DNA of 64,000 nucleotides from Synechococcus sp. A10-1-5-1 (GCF_023115425.1 NZ_CP096032.1:2170001-2234000), one strand, 5' to 3'; numbered from the stretch's first letter, positions 33,689-43,003 are shown. Numbers and translations: made by a program. The notes: generated by a model not told the origin, from the letters alone.

Positions 33689-33781
33689 TTGGAACCCTTC
33701 ACCGAGGCAGTCCTGATCGTCCTGTTCCTGTGGGCCACAGTGGCAGTCATTCGCAAGAAAACCTCCAAGCCGGAGGCATGA
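33689..33781 (+). CDS. Small membrane protein, family A (short copy 3)
   Basis: 30 residues from TTG 33689: LEPFTEAVLIVLFLWATVAV then IRKKTSKPEA. It has the head and span of the family at 10133 and 28661 but no Cys-containing tail; it stops right after the basic segment. Possibly truncated. The open frame extends upstream to 33548 without family sequence. Confidence 0.5.
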   Translation: MEPFTEAVLIVLFLWATVAVIRKKTSKPEA

Positions 33782-33982
33782 AAAAAAGCCGGCCGCCAAG
33801 GGGCTTCCTTCCTCCAAGGTTCCTCCATGATGCCGGTCTGTTATTACTCGACCTGATACAAAAGTGGTTGAGCACATGCACTCATGTCCCTCGGCCTTTC
33901 AGGTGGCCATAGCGACTGTGGAGACGGTCGAGAACATTCCACTGTCGTCCGCACGGTGCACACATTCCGCCCCATCCAGCGC

Positions 33983-34376
33983 CCCAACAACATCCCTCAG
34001 CGTGCGTTCTGCTGCTGCCGCTGGGGGTTTGTTGTGTTCGCCAACCACTGACCCTCGGACAGATTCGCCAATAGAGCAATGGGCATTTCGTCCGATGTCC
34101 ACCAGCTAAGTCATGGGCAAGCTGTACGTATCGAACTCGGAGGGTTTCATGCAAGACGACACTCCACCCACTCACCCAATCTGAGTACTCTGACGGAGAG
34201 CCCTGCTCCAACAGTCTTTAGAAGACGTGGGTGGGTCTTACAGCCTCCAGCGATGACGCAGGCTTTGCCATGACACTCCAACTTGCACCGCCCTAGGTGC
34301 CCTCTGGAGACAACCGCCCGACACCTGAACCTCTGGCCCCAGGTGATCTCCCTCAGAAACTCCGGCCCACACAACC
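33983..34376. repeat. Direct repeat D1, copy 2
   Basis: About 390 nt matching 26935-27317. The small plus-strand frame present in copy 1 has a stop after four codons here, though it reopens as MGKLYVSNSEGFMQDD. The 33782-34552 interval otherwise has no recognisable gene. Confidence 0.75.
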
Positions 34377-34552
34377 AGAGCTAGGCCGTCTCTTCCCCCG
34401 AGGAGGGGCGGCCTTCCTTTCGCCCTCCCGTGGCCTAAGCGTTGACACGGCTCATCACTTAGGCCATGCAGCCATCTGCTGGGGGTACGGCTTTTACCTC
34501 TTGCCAAGAGGCTTTATTCAATTGAAGATAAAAGTAGCCCAGATGGGGCATC

Positions 34553-34651
34553 ATGCTTGTATTCGCCATTTGCCTTGCTGCCACTACGCTTATCTGTCTC
34601 TTTGCAGCAGAGGTCTTGCTCCTTGATCGTTGGCTGAAAAGGTCAATATAG
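34553..34651 (+). CDS. Possible single-span mini-protein
   Basis: 32 residues: MLVFAICLAATTLICLFAAE followed by VLLLDRWLKRSI. One span with a basic tail. Too short for certainty. Confidence 0.3.
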   Translation: MLVFAICLAATTLICLFAAEVLLLDRWLKRSI

Positions 34652-35131
34652 CTTCGAAACTGTCAACAGAGTCCGCAATTCGTCTGTTAGGCAACGTTTA
34701 TGCCACTCACTGAGCATCGAGCCTAACTATCGTGTTGAGATCATCAGCGGCTTTGTGAGGCAGTAGGTCGACTCCGCCGCGCCTATCAGTCGATCAAAGA
34801 ACATGAACTGGATTTGCTCCTTCTCCTAGATGCTGAGTTCAGCACCATGAATTCGGCGGATCCTGGCCTCGTGGGATGAAATCCGCTGGGCTAAGCAGAG
34901 AAGGTCGTTAGGGGGGCGGAACTCCCAGATTTGCGTCGATCTTGCACCAACTCTGATGCGGTGGTGGTAAGTACCTGCCCATCTCGTTATTTGCCCTTTA
35001 AGGCCATCTCCTACTACCAAGAGATGCTGTTCGTTCGTTAGGGCCGTAAGGGGGCAAGGTCATCGCCGAGTTCGCGGTCTAGACCTTTTCAGCTGCTCTA
35101 GCTATGGCTAGGGCACCTCAGCCTTGCCGCG
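34652..35131. other. No gene seen
   Basis: 480 nt upstream of the P-type ATPase. Short open stretches only, on either strand, with no family resemblance. The ATPase promoter must lie in its distal part. Confidence 0.4.
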
Positions 35132-37804
35132 ATGCCGGGATCTCTCGCTTCTGTGCATGTATTGAGTGCGGAGGAGGTGATCGCTGCACTGGAGACTGAT
35201 TTCGTTTGTGGTCTAGCCCAAGAGGAGGCGGAGGCACGCCTTCAAAAGGAGGGACCCAATAGGCTCAGTCCAGCTCCGCAGAAGCCGTTATGGCTGCGCT
35301 TGCTTCAGCAGTTCGACAACCCGCTGCTGATCACACTGCTCATGGTTGGAGCCATCAAGCTGGCGATTGGCGACCCCCAGGATGCGCTGGTGATCATCAG
35401 CGTCACCTGCATCAACGCCGTCATTGGCACGGTGCAGGAAGGCAAAGCCGAGAGTGCCATCGCGGCCCTTGCTGAGAGCGTCCGAACGGATGTTGTGGTG
35501 CTTCGAGACCGGTCTATCCAGCGCTTGGATTCAGAGCTGCTGGTGCCGGGGGATCTGGTTCAGCTCGAGGCTGGTTCGAAGGTCCCAGCGGATCTGCGGC
35601 TCCTCACGGCCCGGTCGCTGGCAACCGATGAGTCAGCCCTCACCGGCGAGTCTTTGCCTGTACAGAAAGGGACGGAACCGTTGAATCCTGCTGTGCCCCT
35701 CGCTGAGCGCAGCTGTATGGCTTATGCGGGGAGTTTTGTGACCGCAGGCCAGGGAACTGGAGTGGTGGTCACGACGGGGGATGCCACTGAAGTGGGCCAG
35801 ATTTCCGCGTCCTTGAATCGCCCTGTCAATCTCTCCACGCCGTTAACCCGCAAGTTGTCGGGTTTCAGTCGAACGTTGTTGAGACTGATTGTGCTGCTGG
35901 CTGCTCTGACCTTTGCGGTTGGCCTGGCCCGAGGCAGAGATCTTGCGGAAATGTTTGACGGGGCGGTGGCGTTAGCCGTTGGCGCGATTCCTGAAGAACT
36001 GCCCGCCATCATCACCATTATTTTGGCGATTGGCGTTCATCGCATGGCTAAACGCCAGGCCATCATCCGCAAGTTGCCCGCGGTTGAGACCCTGGGCAGC
36101 ACCACGGTGATCTGCTCCGACAAAACCGGGACTCTCACCCAGAACCGGATGACCGTCCAGCATGTGTATGCGGCCGGAGTGTTGCAAGCGCTGCATGAGC
36201 TTTGGCCCGCTGATCAGCCGGCTGGGGGGCTAAACGTTGCCCTGCACGAAACACTTCTGGCTGGCCTCCTGTGCAACGACGCCCGCGCGAGTGGAGCCTG
36301 TGGATGGGTTGGCGATCCCACCGAGACGGCCCTGTTGGAGGCGGCGCAACGGGTGGGGATTAGTCATGGTTCAGCCCACGATGACTACCCCCGTAGGGAT
36401 GTCATTCCCTTCGAATCAGAGCAGCAATACATGGCCACCTTGCATGGCCAGCAGCGCATCTTGTTGAAGGGATCTGTGGAGGCCGTTCTTCAGCGCTGCT
36501 CGGATGAGTTGGATCAGCACGGGGAGCACAGGGAGCTCAACGCATCAGCCATTCAGGAGGCGGTTTCGGCGATGGCCGGCCAAGGCGAGCGCGTGTTGGC
36601 GTTCGCTATCGGCCAGGGGGGGCCTAGACAGGAGCAACTGGAGCATCACCACCTCAATGGCGACCTGACCTTCTTGGGTTTGCAAGGGATGCAGGACCCC
36701 CCACGCCCTGAGGCGATCCAAGCGGTAGCTGCCTGCCGGTCGGCTGGGATCAGGGTGAAGCTGATCACTGGAGATCACCTGGAAACAGCCGTGGCGATTG
36801 CTCGGTTGATGGGCATCGGCGCGTCCTCGGAGATCAAGGCCATCGGTGGAACGGCTCTTGATCCTTTATCGCCCGATGCACTTGCTGAGGTGGTCGAGTC
36901 GGTGGATGTCTTCGCGCGGATCACCCCAGCACAGAAGCTGCATCTGGTTGAGGCGCTTCAGGCCAATGGCGAGGTGGTGGCGATGACCGGCGATGGGGTG
37001 AACGATGCCCCTGCCCTCAAGCAAGCTGACATCGGTATCGCCATGGGCCGAAGTGGGACCGAGGTCGCGCGTCAGGCGGCTGACATGCTCTTGATTGACG
37101 ACAACTTCGCGACGATTGAGGCGGCCGTTGAGGAAGGACGCGGCGTCTATCTCAATTTGCGCAAGACCCTGGCCTTCGTTCTCCCTGTGAACGGTGGCGC
37201 TTCGATGACCATCTTGATGGGAGCGCTGCTTGGAACAGCTCTGCCTGTGAGTGCCTTACAGGTGTTGTGGCTGAACATGATTTGTTCACTCACGATGTCG
37301 ATCGCCTTGGCTTTCGAGCCTCACAACCCCGCCTTGATGAGCCAACCCCCACGCCGGCCGGAGGAACCCCTCTTAAGTCCGGGATTAATTCGCCGTGTGC
37401 TTCTGGTCTCCCTTTTCAATTGGTCTGTGATCTTCGGGTTGTTCTTTTGGGGCGAGCAGCAGTTTGGTGATCTGCCGTTGGCCCGCACCATGGCCGTCCA
37501 AGGTTTGGTCCTGGCGCATTTGGTCTATCTGTGGAAAATCAGTCACTGGCGCAGCCTCTGGCCGATCCCCTGGTCGAAAGTGAGAACCTCGCCGGCGGTG
37601 CCTCTCGGAGTGATGGCCACGCTTGCTCTGCAGTGGCTCTTCAGTCAGACGGCTTGGATGAATGCGTTCTTTGGAACGCGACCACTCAATGCTTCCCTCT
37701 TGCTGGTCTGTGCGTTGCCGATGCTGTTCATGATCCCGGTCTGCCGTCTTGCTGAGGGGTTGGACCCCACTGATCTCATTCACCCATCTTCCCGCCCGGC
37801 CTGA
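35132..37804 (+). CDS. P2-type cation-transporting ATPase
   Basis: An 890-residue P-type ATPase that pumps cations across a membrane with ATP. Domains in order: N-terminal cation-ATPase domain, actuator with TGES (about 171), the ion-site helix with [15 protein letters not shown], phosphorylation motif SDKTGTLTQ (Asp about 330), nucleotide domain, the hinge [10 protein letters not shown] (about 619), and a C-terminal block of four or more spans ([20 protein letters not shown]). The P2 (PacL/PMA-like) class is clear. PEEL rather than PEGL in helix 4 leaves the ion uncertain (Ca, Na or H). The largest island gene, without neighbours on its transcript. Confidence 0.92.
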   Translation: MPGSLASVHVLSAEEVIAALETDFVCGLAQEEAEARLQKEGPNRLSPAPQKPLWLRLLQQFDNPLLITLLMVGAIKLAIGDPQDALVIISVTCINAVIGTVQEGKAESAIAALAESVRTDVVVLRDRSIQRLDSELLVPGDLVQLEAGSKVPADLRLLTARSLATDESALTGESLPVQKGTEPLNPAVPLAERSCMAYAGSFVTAGQGTGVVVTTGDATEVGQISASLNRPVNLSTPLTRKLSGFSRTLLRLIVLLAALTFAVGLARGRDLAEMFDGAVALAVGAIPEELPAIITIILAIGVHRMAKRQAIIRKLPAVETLGSTTVICSDKTGTLTQNRMTVQHVYAAGVLQALHELWPADQPAGGLNVALHETLLAGLLCNDARASGACGWVGDPTETALLEAAQRVGISHGSAHDDYPRRDVIPFESEQQYMATLHGQQRILLKGSVEAVLQRCSDELDQHGEHRELNASAIQEAVSAMAGQGERVLAFAIGQGGPRQEQLEHHHLNGDLTFLGLQGMQDPPRPEAIQAVAACRSAGIRVKLITGDHLETAVAIARLMGIGASSEIKAIGGTALDPLSPDALAEVVESVDVFARITPAQKLHLVEALQANGEVVAMTGDGVNDAPALKQADIGIAMGRSGTEVARQAADMLLIDDNFATIEAAVEEGRGVYLNLRKTLAFVLPVNGGASMTILMGALLGTALPVSALQVLWLNMICSLTMSIALAFEPHNPALMSQPPRRPEEPLLSPGLIRRVLLVSLFNWSVIFGLFFWGEQQFGDLPLARTMAVQGLVLAHLVYLWKISHWRSLWPIPWSKVRTSPAVPLGVMATLALQWLFSQTAWMNAFFGTRPLNASLLLVCALPMLFMIPVCRLAEGLDPTDLIHPSSRPA

Positions 37805-38002
37805 AGATTCGCTTCTCAGCGAGGCTCAACGGAAGCGTGATCGGCAGGGATACGCAGGCGTCGTCCATGACAGTGAGATCAGTGCCGGAATGGCGCCCGG
37901 AGTGATCTGGTCACGGCAAGAAAGAAGCCACCCGGTGAAGGTGGCCCGTAAACCATGTTCTACACAGATAGAAGCGGATCCCACGGAAGGAGCAATGGGT
38001 AC

Positions 38003-38122
38003 TGCTGCTCATATCTCAGGGCACAACAAGCATCCAGGCATAGATGGGGTAGGGAGCCGGGACACCGTTGCGGGAGTGAACACGAACTCCCTGAGTGAGT
38101 GCGACGGACACAAATGTCGCTC
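38003..38122. repeat. Direct repeat D2, copy 2
   Basis: Second copy of the 32490-32612 repeat. In this copy the plus-strand frame could begin at ATG 37995. The interval 37805-38589 has no other convincing gene. Confidence 0.7.
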
Positions 38123-38211
38123 TCGATCTTGTTATCGCTCTGTCCAGCGTGGGCGGCCATGGGCATTACCGCGCTTGGTCCTGCTGACAAAAGCGATCCC
38201 CGTGGGATCAC

Positions 38212-38243
38212 ATAAAAAGCTGGGGTGCCACCCCCAGCCTGAA
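38212..38243 (-). terminator. Intrinsic terminator without an assigned gene
   Basis: On the minus strand a GCTGGGG / CCCCAGC stem is followed by TTTTTATG. No clear minus-strand gene precedes it, so it may end a small RNA or the Nif11 cassette transcript. Confidence 0.6.
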
Positions 38244-38589
38244 GTCCCCAAGTCATGTCACGAACGCATCAATTGCAACTGCACCAATAGCCGTTGCCCT
38301 CGGCAGGTCAACTCAGACAGGAGCGGTCACAGATACTGTCTGCTCCGCTCGCCTACACCGCAGTTGATCTAGCGAAATCAGGCAGGCAGACAGGGGTTAC
38401 GGCCAGATGGCCAGCCAAGTGTCGGCTCTCTCAACGGCCACCTGGTCGGAGAGACCTGCTTGCCCGGTTGGCTCAAATGCAGGCACGGGAATGGAAGAGA
38501 GCAGATACGGCTTATGTCTGCTCCCGTGACATCTCCATGAGCTGGAGCGATCCCCCCGAATCGGGCAAATTTGCTCCAGTTCAAACTCC

Positions 38590-38826
38590 TCAGCCGCGCC
38601 AGGTGGGCAGGCCGCCAGCCACCAGGGTGCCGCGATGACGCCAAAGCGCCTCCGGCGACACCTGAACGCCGTGCTCCGCCGCCAACCTTGCCGCCGCTTC
38701 CGTTGACTCTGTGGCTCGCAGGGCCTGGGCAAAGCCGGAATCGGCCTGCAGCATCTCCTTGAGCTGATGCAACGCCAACGCCGAGGGATTCTCAACCCCG
38801 GGTGCCGGCAGATGACAGGTGGCCAT
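38590..38826 (-). CDS. Nif11-type short peptide with VAGG, cassette copy 2
   Basis: 78 residues, differing from the 30332 copy at only a few positions (LALHQLKEMLQADSGFAQAL; AAEHGVQVSPEALW; ends GTLVAGGLPTWRG). ATG with GGAGG site. Follows the intact 38880-39095 Nif11 peptide by 53 nt on the same strand, so the two form a bicistronic unit; this is the only complete cassette of the three. A CTGGAGC/GCTCCAG stem lies just after the stop. Confidence 0.7.
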   Translation of the reverse strand: MATCHLPAPGVENPSALALHQLKEMLQADSGFAQALRATESTEAAARLAAEHGVQVSPEALWRHRGTLVAGGLPTWRG

Positions 38827-38879
38827 GGGACCTCCTTCTTGGGATGAGTCCAGCCTAGGAACGACTGACTGGTTTCGGC

Positions 38880-39095
38880 TCAGTTGTATTCGCCAGGGAT
38901 CTCGTTCTTATGGACGGTGACCCGATCGAATTTCTTGCCTGAGACCCGCAGCAGTTCATCACCGGAGAACTCAAAGCCCAGCTTCAGGCCGATCTGGGCG
39001 ACGTCATCGGCGGTCGCAGCGGCCAGCACCTGCTGCTTCAGGGCTTCATCGGCCTGCAGGCGTGCCAGAAAGGCCTTGAGTTGATCGAGCGACAT
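38880..39095 (-). CDS. Nif11-domain peptide (intact leader ORF of cassette 2)
   Basis: 71 residues with the full Nif11 pattern: MSLDQLKAFLARLQADEALK, then QQVLAAATADDVAQIGLKLG and FEFSGDELLRVSGKK. This matches the leader domain of nitrile-hydratase/Nif11-type peptide precursors common in picocyanobacteria (for example prochlorosin leaders). The C-terminal tail (FDRVTVHKNEIPGEYN) has no Cys, so it is not a lanthipeptide core. Function unknown. Confidence 0.8.
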   Translation of the reverse strand: MSLDQLKAFLARLQADEALKQQVLAAATADDVAQIGLKLGFEFSGDELLRVSGKKFDRVTVHKNEIPGEYN

Positions 39096-39379
39096 GTCTA
39101 GTTGGCAGAGTTGTCGTTGCGCAGTCGTGTGAACTCCTGATCAATCTGCATCACGTGAGCCAGAGGTATTGGCAGATTCAAAGAAATCACTCGGCAATCA
39201 GCAATCCACTCCGGACAGCTGCTTACCAGGCCGAAGTAGGCGTCAGAGAAGGTGGAGCAAGGTGTTGTCTATTGGCTGATTCTCCTCGATCTTGGCCAAT
39301 CCCGATGTCCCCATTAGGGGGTATCGGTACCTATGGGTTTACCAGAAGAGTGGTCTCAACCAAAGTCGAGGGTGCAGAG

Positions 39380-39574
39380 ATGACCTGCCTCACGCCACAA
39401 CGGTTAGAAGCACATCAAAACCGACCTGATTGCATTGGATCTACGTGTATGAAGTGGACATGCAACGGTGAGTTGTCCGATGTCGACCTGACGTTGATCA
39501 TGGAAAGGCTGGCCGTTGTCGATGCCAATCTCTCGGTCATGGATGCGTGTTCTTTGGAAGAACAGCACTATTGA
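39380..39574 (+). CDS. Cys mini-protein, family D (island copy)
   Basis: 64 residues from ATG 39380: CIGSTCMKWTCNGELSDVDL, then IMERLAVVDANLSVMDACSL. The paralogue at 45791-45961, outside the island, shares TC-KW---GELS--D----ME-L---D--L---D-C-L. Function unknown. The frame is open upstream to 39155 without family sequence. Confidence 0.6.
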   Translation: MTCLTPQRLEAHQNRPDCIGSTCMKWTCNGELSDVDLTLIMERLAVVDANLSVMDACSLEEQHY

Positions 39575-39610
39575 CATGGCTCAGGCTTCAGTAGCTATTG
39601 CTTTTTCTAA

Positions 39611-39780
39611 AGCTTGGGCAAAACGTGGGCGAAAGCTCCTGTTTTCGCGTCTGAGCAGACCTAGGCCATAACCGCTCAGGGAAAGGCAGGTGCAAGCACC
39701 GTGACCCGAAATGGGGGAGTGCCATAGCTCCCCCACCTCGCACTCCCCGCTACTGAGCAGTGGGTTGGGGAGCTCTTGGG
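39611..39780. repeat. Arm-type repeat pair and R1/R2 unit without att
   Basis: TGGGCAAAACGTGGGCGAAA (39613-39632), as near the integrase start, is followed by CTAGGCCATAACCGCT, a GGGGGAGTGCCATAGCTCCCCC hairpin (39715-39736) and the CTCCCCGCTACTGAGCAG end. This is the same order as beside the tRNA-Pro att sites, which suggests the edge of another lost element. 39575-40158 holds no gene. Confidence 0.45.
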
Positions 39781-40158
39781 CGCTACTCCTCTTCTTCTTC
39801 CCAGCGTGAGCGTCGGTGAGCAGCGCACAGCTCACACCTGCACGGCAATACAAAGTCGCCCCCCATCCAGCAGTTGTAGGGGGTTTTCGGCCACAAAAGG
39901 GCTAAATCCTCGTCGCTAGGACGGGTGCTGAAACTCGTTTCCATTCTCGAAGCTTGCACATAGATCGGCGATCGCGCCGTCGACCGCTATGAGCCAGGGA
40001 GCCATTGCCTGATTGCACGGGCGTTGCCATTAATCCAATGGACGAGATGTGAACTGTCTCGAACCGAACGGTGGTCATAACCCCCTAGCCACTTCCACAT
40101 CCTTCCGATGCGGCGCCTTTGAAGCCGGGGGAGCTGTAGCGATTAAGCAGCCCTGGAC

Positions 40159-40392
40159 TCACCCAACCTTCACGTGATCCATTGTCCAGCACTCCGTGGC
40201 GCCGCCTGAGAACAGGCAAACCATGGTCTGGTCAGGGTCGATGACTCTGTAGGTAGAGCCATCCGCGAAATTCTTCAGCCGTGCGTGCAAGTGGGCAAGG
40301 TCGTGGTCTGGATGTTCTTCGGTTTGCCTCCAGCCTTTGCAGGTCAGTCTTTCGATGGAGAACACGTTCGTGCCTGTGGAAGGGATGCACAA
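40159..40392 (-). CDS. Small hypothetical protein
   Basis: 77 residues, containing EEHPDHDLAHLHARLKNFAD, GSTYRVIDPDQTMVCLFSGG and a final ECWTMDHVKVG. The YRVIDPDQ part resembles YRVCDPRQ at 24185-24400. Soluble; unknown function. Confidence 0.45.
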   Translation of the reverse strand: MCIPSTGTNVFSIERLTCKGWRQTEEHPDHDLAHLHARLKNFADGSTYRVIDPDQTMVCLFSGGATECWTMDHVKVG

Positions 40393-40581
40393 GGTCGATC
40401 AACGCGGCTGACTTGGGTAAAAACAACTGAATCTCCTTGGGATCACACCACCAATGGAGGTCAAAACGGTGTCATTGGCGTCAAAGCGCTATTGCTGGTG
40501 CGAGCTGGGTGAGCAGTTCCTGTCATTGGTTGCAGGAATTTATGACGTCATTACCTTGCGTTTCTCGTCAATCACGAGGAC

Positions 40582-40746
40582 ATGGCATTCGATCGAACAG
40601 ATCCAACGCTTCGGGTTATTCAGGCTGCCAAGGAGCGTGCCAGAGCAGTACTCAATGAAAAGTCCCCAAAGCTCACAGTGCTTGAGAAAGCGATGTGGCT
40701 AAAACTCAAAACAGAGCAGCAGCATGCAAATGACAAAGCGGCCTGA
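40582..40746 (+). CDS. Small helical protein
   Basis: 54 residues: MAFDRTDPTLRVIQAAKERA, then RAVLNEKSPKLTVLEKAMWL and KLKTEQQHANDKAA. Basic and helical, with a CGAGGA site before ATG 40582. A 25-residue single-span frame (GTG 40750 to 40827) follows after 3 nt and could be co-translated. Confidence 0.45.
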   Translation: MAFDRTDPTLRVIQAAKERARAVLNEKSPKLTVLEKAMWLKLKTEQQHANDKAA

Positions 40747-40749
40747 GCT

Positions 40750-40827
40750 GTGAACTGGCTGCTGTTGCTTGTGATGGGGACGATTGCTGTAGGAACAGTT
40801 ATCGGAACCACGCTGCCGGCGTTATGA
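40750..40827 (+). CDS. Possible 25-residue membrane peptide
   Basis: NWLLLLVMGTIAVGTVIGTT then LPAL from GTG 40750, one span. Immediately downstream of the 54-residue gene. Short, so only possible. Confidence 0.25.
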   Translation: MNWLLLLVMGTIAVGTVIGTTLPAL

Positions 40828-41142
40828 GCTGCCTGTGGATCCGGAGGCCGGAGCCCCACTTGCACTCGTGCCAAGTGATCTGGCACTAAAAATAGATGCT
40901 TTTTGCGCCTGGGCAGGTCGGCTTCCTATGAAAAACCTTCGCTTTTGATGAAGAGAGGCAATCCCCGGCAGGTTGATGCGACACGAGATGCGTTCAGTTC
41001 GCATAAACACGTACATTCCCGCAAATTTAAGTGGCATGCCGAGATTGAGGCGTTTCTCGCCGTCAAGCCATCGCTTACCGGGGCACTTTTTTGTACTGGA
41101 GCAGGATTGCAGCAGCCTCTTCTCCGTCCGCTGGGCGTTACG

Positions 41143-41325
41143 CTAGTCCTGGACAAATATTGCTTCCCGCTGTCTGCGGGTCGGTCCGTAGTACTTGCGA
41201 ATCGTGAGGGGATAATCGCCGAAGGATCGCTTCGCAAGGCCCAAGGCAACCGCTTCGTTGATAGCCACAAAATGAATGCGCTTCTCGCCGCTAGGGGTAT
41301 GGGCGGTTATGTCAAACCCGTGCAT
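41143..41325 (-). CDS. Small basic protein
   Basis: 60 residues: MHGFDITAHTPSGEKRIHFV, AINEAVALGLAKRSFGDYPL, TIRKYYGPTRRQREAIFVQD. Looks like a small strand-helix domain. A plus-strand frame (40903-41508) overlaps it but has less protein-like composition. Unknown family. The 40828-41142 interval has no other gene. Confidence 0.45.
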   Translation of the reverse strand: MHGFDITAHTPSGEKRIHFVAINEAVALGLAKRSFGDYPLTIRKYYGPTRRQREAIFVQD

Positions 41326-41443
41326 GGCCTCTGGCAAGTTGAATCAGTTCTCTTCTTAAGCACTTTCCTGCGTCACAACAACAAGTTTCCGAAAAACTTC
41401 TCCTTCAGCTTGAAACTGGCAGAAATAAAGCGATCGGGGAGCA

Positions 41444-41710
41444 ATGGCTACCAAAAAAAGTGTGTTCTCCAGGACATGGGCGGTTTTCACTACTGCTTCT
41501 CGATCTGATCCACGAGAGCGTTTACCTGACCTTCGTCACCTCGCTGTGACCAAGTTCCACAGAGACCAAGCCGAGCTGACTGGCTACATGCTGGACCGCT
41601 GGGATCTGCACGGTGTTCCATGCACCTGTGCTGAGTGCACCACTGATTACGAGACCCTGCGCATGATGCAGCTGGCTCAAGACCAGGAGTTTCTGAGGAG
41701 TCCATCCTGA
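41444..41710 (+). CDS. Cys-motif mini-protein, family C (copy 2)
   Basis: 88 residues. The N-terminal 30 are variable; then KFHRDQAELTGYMLDRWDLH and GVPCTCAECTTDYETLRMMQ match the 32799-32993 protein closely, including the CxCxxC cluster. GGGGAG site before ATG 41444. A 49-residue frame follows within 3 nt. Confidence 0.65.
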   Translation: MATKKSVFSRTWAVFTTASRSDPRERLPDLRHLAVTKFHRDQAELTGYMLDRWDLHGVPCTCAECTTDYETLRMMQLAQDQEFLRSPS

Positions 41711-41712
41711 CC

Positions 41713-41862
41713 ATGGACATCGAAGAAGTAGATGAGCGACTCGTCGCTGGCTGGCATGTTGATCGAGATGAACTAGAGCCGAGTCCGCAGGACAGTGGGC
41801 AACGCAAAAGATTTCTGCGGTTAGTTCGCCCTCGCCAATGTGCCGACATTGCTGAGGAGTGA
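41713..41862 (+). CDS. Small acidic/basic protein downstream of family C
   Basis: 49 residues: MDIEEVDERLVAGWHVDRDE, LEPSPQDSGQRKRFLRLVRP and RQCADIAEE. Begins 3 nt after the stop of 41444-41710, so translational coupling is likely. Unknown. Confidence 0.45.
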   Translation: MDIEEVDERLVAGWHVDRDELEPSPQDSGQRKRFLRLVRPRQCADIAEE

Positions 41863-42023
41863 CTGCTCCATCTCCGTGACGGAGGTCCTTCACTTCAACA
41901 GCTCCCTGCTGCGAGATCTGAGCTGGAAAGCTGTCTTGGCCCATGCCAAACGCTGGTTAGTTTCGGTTGATACGCACGTATTTGCTTCGTTGCGGTCAGT
42001 GTGCATGCGTCAGGAACTTCTCC

Positions 42024-42296
42024 ATGACCTTTTTGATGCACTGGTCTTTCAAGACCGGCTATCACGAAATTGCCGCCAAAAAGTTCATTGCGACATGTGC
42101 CCCTTTCCCCGAGTGCAAGTCCTGGAAACGCTTCCACGCACCTGGCTCGGTAGAAGGTTGGATTCTTGTTGAGGCGGACGACGCATCTGCCTGCTACGAG
42201 CATGCGGCTGAGTGGGCTGAGTGCCTGGATTGGGAGGTGACTCCACTTCTGTCTGACGAAGAAGCTGGTCCGCTAATCGCCAAGGTCTACTCGTAG
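42024..42296 (+). CDS. DUF3303-like protein
   Basis: 90 residues from ATG 42024: MTFLMHWSFKTGYHEIAAKK, then FHAPGSVEGWILVEADDASA and CYEHAAEWAECLDWEVTPLL. This is the ferredoxin-like fold pattern of DUF3303, with E-ADD and EW---L-WEVTP typical. Function unknown; frequent in picocyanobacteria. The frame is open to 41967. Confidence 0.7.
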   Translation: MTFLMHWSFKTGYHEIAAKKFIATCAPFPECKSWKRFHAPGSVEGWILVEADDASACYEHAAEWAECLDWEVTPLLSDEEAGPLIAKVYS

Positions 42297-42496
42297 TCCT
42301 TGTAGGGGCGATGCCTGACGCAGTCGCCACGGTCTCAACACTCCCCGCCACCTAGCAGTGGTCAGCGGGTCTGTCACTCCATAGGCAATCCGCTGTGCAC
42401 AGCGAGAAATAGAGATCGCACAGGACATCTCCGCATTGCCTCCATGAGCTTGAGCGATCCACCCGAATCGGGAGAATTTGCTTCAGTTCAAACTCC

Positions 42497-42733
42497 TCAG
42501 CCGCGCCAGGTGGGCAGGCCGCCAGCCTCCAGGGTGCCGCGATGACGCCAAAGCGCCTCGGGCGACACCTGAACGCCGTGCTCTGCCGCCAACCTTGCCG
42601 CCGCTTCCGTTGACTCTGTGGCTCGCAGGGCCTGGGCAAAGGCGGAATCGGCCTGCAACATCTCTTTGAGCTGATGAAACGCCAACGCCGAGGGATTCTC
42701 AACCCCGGGTGCCGGCAGATGACAGGTGGCCAC
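42497..42733 (-). CDS. Nif11-type short peptide, cassette copy 3 (GTG start)
   Basis: 78 residues, nearly identical to the copies at 30332 and 38590, with the end GTLEAGGLPTWRG (VAGG changed to EAGG). The start codon is GTG where the others have ATG; the AAGGAGG site is kept. Confidence 0.6.
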   Translation of the reverse strand: MATCHLPAPGVENPSALAFHQLKEMLQADSAFAQALRATESTEAAARLAAEHGVQVSPEALWRHRGTLEAGGLPTWRG

Positions 42734-42787
42734 GGGGCCTCCTTCTTGAGATGAGTCCAGACTAGGAGCGACTGACTGGTTTCGGCT

Positions 42788-42866
42788 CAGTTGTATGCGC
42801 CAGGCATCTCGTTCTTATGGACGGTGACCTGATCGAATTTCTTGCCTGAGACCCGCAGCAGCAGCT
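42788..42866 (-). pseudogene. Truncated Nif11 leader ORF, cassette copy 3
   Basis: Only the last 25 residues remain (LLRVSGKKFDQVTVHKNEMP, GAYN, stop), joined at 42866 to unrelated sequence. The 38880 copy gives the full form. Confidence 0.7.
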
Positions 42867-43003
42867 CTGGCCTCCATCGACTGGCGACGGAAGGTCTGTT
42901 CTCTCTTGGCAGTCCCTTCAGGTGTGGGGGCCATCACTTTGCTCCAAATTCCGAGTGTGACTTCATCCAATTCAGAAGCAGCTCGATCTCCTCTGTCTTG
43001 GCA

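Noticed and set aside
37749-38372. 207-codon plus-strand frame after the P-type ATPase
   Set aside because: Starts inside the ATPase gene, crosses the D2 repeat and a minus-strand terminator, and has no domain.
40903-41508. 201-codon plus-strand frame
   Set aside because: No family resemblance; a minus-strand frame (41143-41325) looks more protein-like and the composition of the plus frame is irregular.
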